A stretch of 64,000 bases of DNA from Terana coerulea (taxonomy: Eukaryota; Basidiomycota; Agaricomycetes; Polyporales; Phanerochaetaceae): the NCBI GenBank assembly GCA_024811115.1, contig JAKOGH010000641.1:62001-126000 (forward strand). Direction: 5' to 3'. The notes under the pieces were generated by a model that was not told the origin of the DNA, ran no database searches, and was given only the letters and a program-made list of their open reading frames with translations. This document shows, piece by piece, positions 34,368 to 43,911 of the stretch (position 1 is its first letter; each line of letters begins with the position of its first letter). Made by a program: the position numbers and the translations under genes.

Positions 34368-36432
34368 CTAGATATCCAACAAGGCCGGGTTGCGGACCGT
34401 GAACACCACATCAAACGGGACTGGCATTCTAGCATTGTACGTGAGTCGTCTGTTTACTACCAAAAATATCACTCGTACGAACCTCATCGGTGTCGTAGTG
34501 AACTCGCGTCGTGGTTGCCTAGCGTTAGGATCCTTTGACGGTGATAAATTGAGCGTAGCCAGAATCGTCGCGATGGCAATCCATATCTGTCGCTCTGCAT
34601 AGTGACGGCCGACACAAATGCTAGGTTTCACGTTTCAGACATTCTACATCTCGCGAGAGGAGTTTAATGACTGACCGGCGTGCATGGCCGAAGCACACAT
34701 TGAGAGGATCGAGGACTTCCTTGTCCATGTGCCGTTCAGGCCAAAACCGAAGAGGATCTGTGTACACTTGCGAGTCCAGAAGTATCCCCCTGTAGGACGT
34801 AGGTCAGCGGATGGATGTCGTGAACGCTTCCATGCTGCACGTACTCGGCATTGACGATGATCTGGGTGCCTGCCGGTATCAGCATACCATCCACAAATGC
34901 ATCATTGTCGTAGTCTTGAACATGAGGGAATACTTCGGGAGTTGGACTTGGTAAAATCAAAATTAAAAGACGAACGCACAGATTGGAACTGGAGTGCCCC
35001 ATCGTATAACCTCCTTAAAGATACAATCGACTATAGGAAGATCCGCTTTGTCCGCGAAGGTAGGAAGCCGCATGCCGCTGGTGACAGCATCGATGTCCTC
35101 TTGAGCCTTCTTCTGCACGTCGGGATATAGGGCCATAGCAAGGAGGAAAGTAAGCAGGGTTCCCTTGGTCTAAGGATATGAGATCTGGTATGTCAGCATG
35201 CCTTTGCAAAATGAAAGGTCCGTACAGTTTCCATGCCGCCTGTATGTGAAAATGAGAAATACGCAATGCCCGGGGAGCATGACACATACCTAGGTAAAGC
35301 CCCATAGCAGCTTGCTTCACTCCAGTCGCAATTTCGGGGTCCATTGATTCAAGTGGTTCTTCACGGAGTGCATTGAAGACCAAGGAGTGCGAGCTGGGTC
35401 CGTTTTGCTAAGACAGGAGCTTAAGCTAACGTCATTGGAAGAGGAAAAATCTACGCACCGCTTCTCGGACAGCGTGCTGGAAAGGTTGTTCGAGAAGAGT
35501 GTTGGTCAGTTCCGCCCTCCATTGTGCGGCATGCCTCTTGAAGCTCATTCCCGGGAGCCAAGCGGGTAAGTATTGCACTGCAAAAACATCAATAACCGAG
35601 TTTGCTTGGAGAACGACTAGGCAGTACTCACAGACAGGAAGGAATTCCACTAGGAATGGTCGAAACGGATCCGATACCATAATGAACACGTCGAGCACTG
35701 CTTGTGCAATCTCCCCGAAGCCAGACTTATCAACTTCGTCGTCTGTTCCATAGGCAACGCGTTCCACTCCCGTGGTAACCCATCTAATGTGGTACCAGTG
35801 AGCCAGATGTATACGAGGCGAATATCAGCCTTACTGTCTGCAGGTCTCATAGTAGTCCCCGGGCTGATTTCCCAGTTTGCTGACAAGTTGAAGAGCACGG
35901 CGCTCTAGCTCAAGTGCGTACTTATCCAACGCAGTAGGCCCTATTGCCACGGCTATGAAACGCCTCGCATGGTTTAACTGGGGACCAGGCTGGAGATACG
36001 GGAGAGCGTCACCGAGACCGCTTCTGCTCCCAGTTCAGTATGATGTGTTATGAATTGGCTTTCGTAGACTCACAAGAAGGGCATATGGCGCCGTGGTCTA
36101 TATGACGTCGTGCTCGAGGACTTGTTGAGGATATCCTGCGCCGCGGACGCCGAATTCACGACAATGCACGGTTCGGAGAACAACCGTATGAAAAATACCG
36201 GACCTGCGCTCATCGTCAGGACTGATGAGCCGAGCAACGAAAATCCTCACCGTACTCCTCCGCCCACTTCGCGAAGGTCCTGCCGGAAGTTGCCATGTTG
36301 AAGCTCAAAGCATTTCCCACGATTGGCAGCCCACGCGGGCCGGGAGGCAAACCCCTCTCTGCGACCCCATATGAGTGTTGAAGCGAATAGCGCAGCTACT
36401 AGTGCAGTGAGGATGGTAACACCGACGTGCAT
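34368..36432 (-). CDS. Cytochrome P450 monooxygenase (CYP64-clan-like), second paralogue
   Basis: The ATG at 36432 gives MHVGVTILTALVAALFASTL, a signal-anchor helix. The proline hinge GLPPGPRGLPIVGNALSF is reached only if one base of the C4 run at 36352-36355 (G4 on the coding strand) is ignored. Later blocks: LQPGPQLNHARRF; MERVAYGTDDEVDKSGFGE; FLPVQYLPAWLPGMSFKRHA across an intron; GGMET at the I-helix; ALYPDVQKKAQEDIDAVTSG; E-x-x-R as FKEVIRWG; VDGMLIPAGTQIIVN; FWPERHMDKEVLDPL; haem loop FGHARRICVGRHYAER with the axial cysteine intact; carboxy end RMPVPFDVVFTVRNPALLDI. The catalytic residues are kept, so I treat it as a gene with one sequence error rather than a pseudogene. The same strand and gene structure as the P450 at 21-23 kb suggest duplication. 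Confidence 0.82.
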
Positions 36433-36498
36433 GTCTAGGCGGTGGGCGAGGAGGGTCGTACTAGTGTCGTCGACCGAGGGGTGGTTGCGAGAGGAAAC

Positions 36499-36539
36499 GT
36501 GATGACATATATACCTACCGTTCAGGTACATGTCATCAC
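36499..36539. promoter_or_regulatory. Palindromic element upstream of the second P450
   Basis: A near-perfect inverted repeat: GTGATGACAT at 36499-36508 and its reverse complement ATGTCATCAC at 36530-36539, with further pairing of ACCT and AGGT in the loop. It is 67-107 bp upstream of the P450 start codon and holds TGACAT/ATGTCA half-sites of bZIP type. It may be an operator; this is inference from position and symmetry. Confidence 0.45.
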
Positions 36540-37484
36540 TGGCGTACACAGATGATGTGAGCCTAAGGTCACACGGACTCTTCTCGTAGTCCAAGGAACG
36601 ATGGACCCAACTCAAATCGGAAAGGTCTGCCGAGTGTGTGCCTTAGAAGTCAATCAGGAGCCCACTCTGAGCTTGTCTTTCTCTCGCTATAATCCTTAGA
36701 ATATAATGCTCTCAGCAAGAATGGTCGCGCACAAGTATTAGATGGGCTAGCTGCCAGTGGCACGTACCCCGCAGTGAGTACAACGCGTATGTTGGAGGGC
36801 TTTTGGAGATTGTTTCGGTGAGCTGTTGAGTAAGACAAAAGTTATCCCACACAAACGGCGCTCCACCACGGTGTAAGAGTGGCACGCACTAGTGAGCGCA
36901 GCATAGAAGAGGTTCCGTAACATGGGGCCAGTATTGAGTTGCTCGTTGAGAAGTAGCTGCAGAGCATGGGAATGGGCGCGCAGTGTCAAATGCCTTCAAA
37001 CTCCGCCAGGTTTTTGCTGCTTGCCGTGTCCGGCATGGCGGCGGTAATTTATCGAAGCTCTAAAACTTGGTCTTCTCGTTGAGAGGGCTAAGTATTGGTA
37101 CTGTGACCCGTCACTGGCCCGGACACACCAGGATCTCGGACAGGTCCATACTGTAAGTCGTACAAAACACTAATAGCTACACAAACTGGATGTATGGATA
37201 GAGCACACTTGTAGCTATATTTACATATTATTTGAGAACATCCAGTGCGAAAATTAATAACAGAGCAGGGTAATCAAACCAGTACTATCTCGGAATAGCT
37301 CAGTTTGGTAATTTGATGGCCCATCGAACACCTCTTTGCCCTCCCCGCAGCGATTTTACATAGTTTTGACTCAAACAAAGTGTAGTAAAGATGAATAAGT
37401 ATCCACTTATTACGTTAATGTCATAAAATACATGTCTGCGGGGTACTACGCTCACAGGACCCACCTTTTGTAGACCTCTCTAGA

Positions 37485-37988
37485 TTGGGCCTCTCAGCGG
37501 CCTCAGCTCAACAAACTGATACAATTGGCAAAGTGCTACATGAGAATGTCATAGAATCGTCCAAAACTTGGGTTGCAGCTGTATCATATGCCCATATGTT
37601 GTCTCAAATTAGTTTTAAAATTTCTGTTAAGTCACTGGCCAACCGGACAGCTATCTGTTTAGACAGTGGGAGATTCAGGAGCGGGTCAAAAGCTGCCTCC
37701 GGGTTCAGCAGGAGAAGTCTCAAAAATATGGTAACAGCTTCAAAAATAAAGCATATGATTTTACAAGTTTCTACCGCTTTTGCTGCCCACGAACCTTTAG
37801 ATGCATGGAAGGAGTGCTTACAATCCCTAACTGCCCTCTCGGACGCGTTTTCAGCGCTTATAAACTGCCTGATTTGGCAGGGAAATGATGCTGTCCGAGA
37901 TCCCAGTGATGGCCGACTTTCCCACTCTCGCCAGCAAACTATTCATTGCTCAGTCATGAACACTCACAAAGATCTCATTGCTGTATGA
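37485..37988 (+). CDS. Hypothetical protein, single-exon ORF of 167 codons
   Basis: An uninterrupted frame starting MGLSAASAQQTDTIGKVLHENV and ending KDLIAV. It looks helical and amphipathic, with blocks such as KTWVAAVSYAHMLSQISF and LDAWKECLQSLTALSDAFSALI. No known domain recognised. The start codon in this frame is unconfirmed and it may be an internal exon or a relic. The surrounding 36540-37484 and 37989-38500 hold nothing I can support. Confidence 0.25.
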   Translation: MGLSAASAQQTDTIGKVLHENVIESSKTWVAAVSYAHMLSQISFKISVKSLANRTAICLDSGRFRSGSKAASGFSRRSLKNMVTASKIKHMILQVSTAFAAHEPLDAWKECLQSLTALSDAFSALINCLIWQGNDAVRDPSDGRLSHSRQQTIHCSVMNTHKDLIAV

Positions 37989-39021
37989 AAATGTAGCCAA
38001 CATATTTTTGCAACTTTTGAGATATACATGACCACGTCTGTGTGAATATTGAGGGTACAGTACTTGAAATGCGCTAAGGTGTCCGAGTACACCACGGATC
38101 ACAGTAGACTCGTGAAACCAGTCGTTCGTGCGCCCTTTCGGCTCGGGAGTGCCCGAGTGGACCTTGAAAGAGGACATGAGTTCGGACGCCACAGCTTTCC
38201 GTCCGAACGGCCAGGGGACGAGCGTAAAGTATCGGCATTGGGACACTCACAATCCGACATGCGTTAGCCAGGAGGACGCTATCGTGAAGAGCTAGTAAAA
38301 CGTTCATCTTGCCTTCAACAAGCATTAGCGACTTGATATATCACGGGGCTAGAAAATGCCATTTGATTCCTCTTTGTTAACCGTACCCGGCCATTCACTG
38401 GCAATGACTCGAGAAGCGGCTCATGACCAGGATAGGTATTGATAACGCGTAAGTATTACGGCTCACGGACATTTCTAAGCGTACATTGAGACACTGAGTT
38501 TTCGTAGTATTATGCAAACGCAGCGAGCCCTGCAAGGCAGAGATAAGCTAGTATCAATGGTGGATTACCATCGTAACCTTCTGAAACGTTTCCATCTCGT
38601 GAAGACTTGGCACATTTGTTTCTCGTCGTGCAAGCTTCGCCAGAGCGGTTGCAGCTTTGACTTCTTCGACGCGAAGGATGTACCGACAAACGAGGATCGA
38701 CTCCAAAGCCCACGTCCCGCTGTAGAGAGATAGGTCAGCCTATGTCACAAAATAGCTTGTTTGAGCGGTAGAAGTAGTGCCAAACGGAGCACGAACACAG
38801 CGAAGAGATTGTGGAGGATGGCGAAGGAAAAATGAAAGCTCGAATCTCGACTTACAAGACAGTGACTTGATCTAGATCTGGCTACAACGAAAGACCCATG
38901 GTGAGCCTTGATACATCTTCGACGCCAAGTACTAAATATCTAGAAGTCGAAGATTCGACTTACCCGAAAAGCGGCCTGGCTCACAAGGTTGGTGATATGA
39001 AGACCTAGAATAAGATACGAG

Positions 39022-40133
39022 TCATTCTATCCCGGTTTCGAACTTGGTCGGTGAGACTTGACTCACAAAAAATGACCTGAAATGGCCAAGCGTGGGTAAG
39101 AAGTCGTGAACCTGAGTCCTAGATATAAGGTGTACCACGTACGAAAAGAATAGAAGTCCGTCCCGCTTCAGACGCTGCAGTATTTCGGTGGACTCGCGAT
39201 AGGGCTGGTGCAAAGCGTTGCTAAGAACCACTAGTATCGAGAAAATGTCGAGCGTGACCTTGCAACTTGCCATTAGCAAAGTTCTCGGAACTCTTATGGG
39301 CGCGGAAAAACCGACTATGCAGATCTGCATACCGAGGAACGGTAAGATTCTTGCTTGGACGAGGCACGCATGCGCCCATGCCACATACCGCGCGTGGTCT
39401 ACGATTCTGTATGTTAGCTCGTAGCATCATGTGCGGCAGCAAGAAGGACAACTTACCATGAAGGAACTTCACAGTGAAACCAATCAAGACTACCATGGTC
39501 ACATGTACGACGCCAAAAGCGGTAAACAAAGCAATCCGTATAGCCTTGAGAGAATCCCACATAGTGAAAAGACGGAGGATGGTATACGCTGGTGGTTAGT
39601 TTTAGATGGTGACGAATGCTCATAAACTTGGCGGTTGTCACTTGCCATTCCCGGATGCTATGGTGACAAAGGCCACAGGATTTATCCACATAATGAATGT
39701 TCTACAGCTATGAGTGGTCGAAAGGTAATGAGGTTCTTGGACTTAGAGATAAGGTAATGCAGCTACTTACCTCTTCATGAATGGAATCGCAATTGATAGA
39801 GCGAGACAGAATACGCGCGAAATGCATGGTCAGACAAAAAACACAGCGACCTGAAAACATCCACGCCACTCACATGATCATTTGGAACTGTGCGGTCGCT
39901 GACCCCGGATAACGCTGCAGTAGAATCGTCAGATATGATTCGACTAGGTGAATTGCGGGCCAATACATCCCCGAAAGAACGGGAAGTGCACGTAGATACT
40001 CACGGTACGCCGAGTATAGCATTGCCGCCAATGTGATATATCTAATCGATAAAAACAGTACTCGTGTTATGTCCCAGTAACCTCGTCTCCAGATGTGCTT
40101 CCATTCGAGGGGGGAGTGTGAGCAGGTGATCAT
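39022..40133 (-). CDS. DUF6533-like multi-pass membrane protein (exon limits approximate)
   Basis: Minus-strand exons encode hydrophobic segments in the order of basidiomycete DUF6533-type proteins. From 40133: LEWKHIWRRGYWDITRVLFLSIRYITL (the family has E-V-x-x-I-W then a helix ending in N-R-Y), then RYPGSATAQFQMIM near 39900. From about 39585: LFTMWDSLKAIRIALFTAFG and VVHVTMVVLIGFTVKFLHG. From about 39290: LMASCKVTLDIFSILVVLSNALHQPYRE followed by LQRLKRDGLLFF, a common end of the membrane domain. A basic soluble tail may continue to about 38510. An upstream exon near 40490-40730 (HDIYDWIFLVK) may be the start. Exon borders are not all resolved, and a frame break cannot be excluded. Confidence 0.45.
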
Positions 40134-42071
40134 AAAGGAGACAGCTTATGCCGGCGGCTGAAACGGATCCGGCGTGGAGGTCAGAGCGTTTCGAAGGCGA
40201 ATGTAACATAGTCTAACGCACCCTGCATGTACCTGGTGGCTAATAACCCGCGCAAGATGGAAAGCTGGGAGTCTGTGTATAAGACATTGCCTGTGTTGTT
40301 TAAGAGAATGTAGTGCATGCGGGGCTCTCGACCGTCCTGTGCAGTAACCGTTATAGATGGGGGCGAAACGATAGCATTTGTGAGAGCCTACTAGAAGACT
40401 ATATCCTGCAAGACGGGCATTACACCAAAAATCAAAGATGGGGCAGGATCATCAAAGCAAAGTTTGGAAAGGCTATACAATGAGATGTCGTATCACATAT
40501 CGGTGAAAAAGAAGCCATGTTGACTTGATGCGGAGACCAAGAAAACCCACCATGTCATACTGAAGACTGAACTGCTTCCGGTACGAGAACGTCGCTCCGT
40601 TTGAGGGAAAAGCGTACACCCACAACGCGCAGTAGGATCGAGAGCTTTGACGAGAAAAATCCAGTCGTAGATATCGTGATGAACGAGCGATGTACATGTG
40701 AAGGCGAATGCTCGCAAGACCCCCATTACTGTCTTTGTGAATACATCGTCACCATAGAGGCAGCAGTTTTCAATGAAAGAGGAACTAACGTAGATCTGCG
40801 CAGTTCAACCGTGCTGGGCTTGATCCGCATCTCAAGCGTGCAAACAGAATCGTGATCGAAGAACGAACAGGTGTTTCATACGCCATGTCGCAGTGAAGCA
40901 GCCCAAACTACCGAGCAGGGTGCTTCAGATCGGGGTCGAGCGAGAGAAGAGCGTCGAAGCTAGCGGACGATGCATGGTGCAAGCGCATCGAGTAGGCCAA
41001 AGCGGCCGTGATTCAGAGGAAGCACATTCAGGCCCAGAGAGTCAGGTGATAGTTATTTTTCAGATTGAACGCTGTGACTGTTGTAACCATCTCAGACGGC
41101 TGATAGGAGCAACGTACTCACCGCAAAGTCCTGCAGCGCAAGCGTCGCATGGTGTCCGTACAGTCTGTGAGGATACATAGACCTAAGCGAGTGGGAGAAT
41201 GTCCTGACTTGCAGTGTTACACATGAATGCTCTTCTCGCATGTGGAGACACGTCGCAGGACGTCGTCGTTCAGCTGACCAGTGACCGATAGACGTCCGCT
41301 CGATGCCGATGGTGTAGATTGATATGCGATGACTGAGATGTTGCCGCACTCAGGGGGAGCTGGGAGAGTGTCGCAACAAATGACAAGAGCTCGCAGTGGG
41401 GCATTGTTGAGCTATCGCGAGGCATTGATACTTCAAGTCCCCAGGGGTAAAGGTCGGATGCTCATAGTGGGGATTACAAGGCGGTCGCACGCTCAGCACG
41501 CTCTAGGCAGTCCGTTTATGTGGCATGAGTTCGAGATACACCGTTTGACGTCACTTGTAAGACATTAGAATGAGTCTAGGGAGAGACTGGGCGAGTTCGA
41601 TGTGGAGGCAATGCCGTGCGTCTCTGCGCTGGGTCATAAGCAGATGCAAAGAGGTCACGGATAGTTTCACACCTTGACTACCCTCAGTAGAGCCTCTCCT
41701 TATCGGGTACTACCATCTTCCAACTGTAGCATCCTCTGGCACGGACCAGAGCACGTAATCGCGGGCCACAGGGTGGTAAGATACCATGAAATTATCTGGG
41801 ATAACGCATGCGTAAGACGACGAGTAAAGGCAGTGAGAACAAACTTACCTTGACTGTCATGTCGGCGGAGAGCGGTGGCCAAGGGCAGCACAGTGCTGCA
41901 GAGTACGAGAGAATAGTTGGAAAACGCGACAAGACATCGAGAGTGCAGTGGACAATGTACGATAACTGGTCCCGCCGTCCTAGAGTTCAGCCAGTCGAGG
42001 AGTGGAAAATGTTGTGTGGTGGTGACTACCTTCTAATTAGGGATGGTCACTTCTAAACTCGCTGGCCTGAC
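40134..42071. other. Upstream region of the membrane-protein gene, no supported gene
   Basis: Only short frames are present. Part of 40470-40730 may be the first exon of the DUF6533-like gene. Nothing recognised from 40740 to the start of the inverted arm at 42072. Confidence 0.4.
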
Positions 42072-42774
42072 CACCTGGACCTCATCGATATCCGATCTAA
42101 GTAGACGTGCATATGCCCCCGGGTTCGTCAGTCCTGTTAGACCGGATCTCGCTCCTGCCGCCGACTGCCAGTTAGCAATCCGGATAAAAGCGATATACCC
42201 TGCAAGGTAGAGGGCGTCTGCCCGCCCTCCAAGGCCCCTTCCCGCCGTCGGCCTTGTCGGGGCCCATCAGGCCCACATCAGATCAAGATCTCCTCGGACA
42301 ACTCCGAGGACCACGCGCGGCCTTCTGGCCCGCCTCCCGCGGGCGCTCCCGCCTTCCCTCCCGGCATCACTGCTCCTGGACGCCCCTCCGCCGCCTCGGC
42401 CCCGCCCGCTCGCTGTCCCCGACGACGAGCGTGACCCTCCCTGTCCCTCCCTTGGTTCTCCACCGTTCGACGTCGAGTAAAGTACATTGCAGAGCCACTG
42501 TACAGTACGTTACAATACACTATACGCTGGCTTCTGCGAGTGCTGTGGCCGACGTCGGCCTTGTCGCGCTCGTCGCGCTCAGATCAGATCAAGATCTCCT
42601 CGGACAACTCCGAGAACCACGCGCGGCCCTCTGGCCCAGCTCCCATGGGCGCTCCCGCCTTCCCTCGCGGCATCACTGCCCTGGACGCCCCTCCGCCGCC
42701 TCGGCCCCGCCCGCTCGTTGTCCTCGACGACGAGCTCGACACTCCCTGTCCCGCCCTTCTTTCTTCATCGTTCG
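42072..42774 (+). repeat. Left inverted arm, with internal ~290-bp subrepeats
   Basis: GC-rich. Two similar units (about 42284-42480 and 42573-42774) each start GATCAAGATCTCCTCGGACA and end near CGTTCGACGTCG. Degenerate units follow at about 42830-42940 and 43045-43235, sharing the GACAACGAGCTCGA type of sequence. A long open frame through it (42254-42799) recurs in the other arm and has no domain. Confidence 0.85.
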
Positions 42775-43549
42775 ACGTCGCGTAAACTGCCTTGCATAGC
42801 TAGTATACACCAGATAACAATAGTATATATTCCCGCTTTGCCAAGACTTGTCTGCTGCCTCGGGCCTACCTGCTCACTGTCTCTGACGACGAGCTCGATG
42901 CCCTCCCCCTCCCCTTCTCCGCTGTTAGATATCATGTGAGGTGTACTGTAGAGCTACTGTACCGCACACTCCACTGGGCTATTGCTTCCCCCGCTGCGAA
43001 TCATGGCCAACGTTTTCATTGTGATGCCGCCCATCGACCGAAGATCCAATCAAGGTCCCTTCGAACAGCTCCGATGTCCACGCTCATGGCACTCAGGCCC
43101 GGCTCCCTTGCGCGCTCGTTCTCCCTTGTGGCGTCGCTGACCCTGGGCGTTCTCACGCGGCCTCGGCGATGTCCGCTTGTTGTGGCCGACAACGAGCTCG
43201 ATATCCTCACTTGTTTGTCCACCTTTCAATGTAACATAAGTAGTAGTGCGCAGCAATTGTAGCAACAGATAATAGTACATTAGAAACAACTTCTACAGTA
43301 GGTGGATTATATGTAAATATGTCATATCCATACCTCCCATGCGAGCCTCACCTACAGTGCCTCAGCTACAAACAGCAACATCCATGCAGTCTAGTTACCA
43401 CTGGGCTTCTGACGAGGCCCTCGCTTGGTACCTGCATCCGACCTCTTCTTCGGGTCTTCTTGGCCGCAAGACCATTTGGCCCGAGGATGTTGATGGCAGC
43501 GGCGGCGGCAGGAGTGTGAGGGGTGCAGTGGCCACGTGAGACGCTCGAG

Positions 43550-43671
43550 AGAAGGTATGGTGGAGGGACCAGTGAGGACGGATGTAGAGAGGCTGGCGAG
43601 GGCGGACGTGAGAGGACCAGCAAGGGCAGACGCAGAGGGACCAGCGAGGGTGAACGTAGAAGGACCAGCGA
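43550..43671. repeat. Minisatellite of ~24-bp units, interrupted by the Plavaka element
   Basis: Units of roughly AGGGACCAGCGAGGGCGGACGTAG repeat about five times up to 43671 and resume at 51239-51262 (GAACGGATGTAGAGGGACCAG) on the far side of the Plavaka element. Joining the flanks and removing one GA restores the period exactly. Confidence 0.75.
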
Positions 43672-43911
43672 CATCAGGAAAAACCTCCCCTACTAATTAG
43701 TCGTTAAATAGGACTATTTGGACCTATTTAGTCAAAATAGTGGAATAGGTAATTTAGGGACCAGTAGTAAGGTTGCCATTGGGCGAGCATCTATTTAGCC
43801 CTATTTGTTGATACAATAACCCTTATTTGGTGGTTAATTTCACGGCTACTTGAGATTTGCATGTGACACAGCGAGAAATTAGTTCATTGTATACTACCTG
43901 ACACTGTCATA

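Noticed and set aside
42254..42799. 181-codon frame in the left arm and its twin at 59245-59811
   Set aside because: Identical because the arms are copies. Three frames are open at once in this GC-rich DNA and no domain or codon signal favours one.
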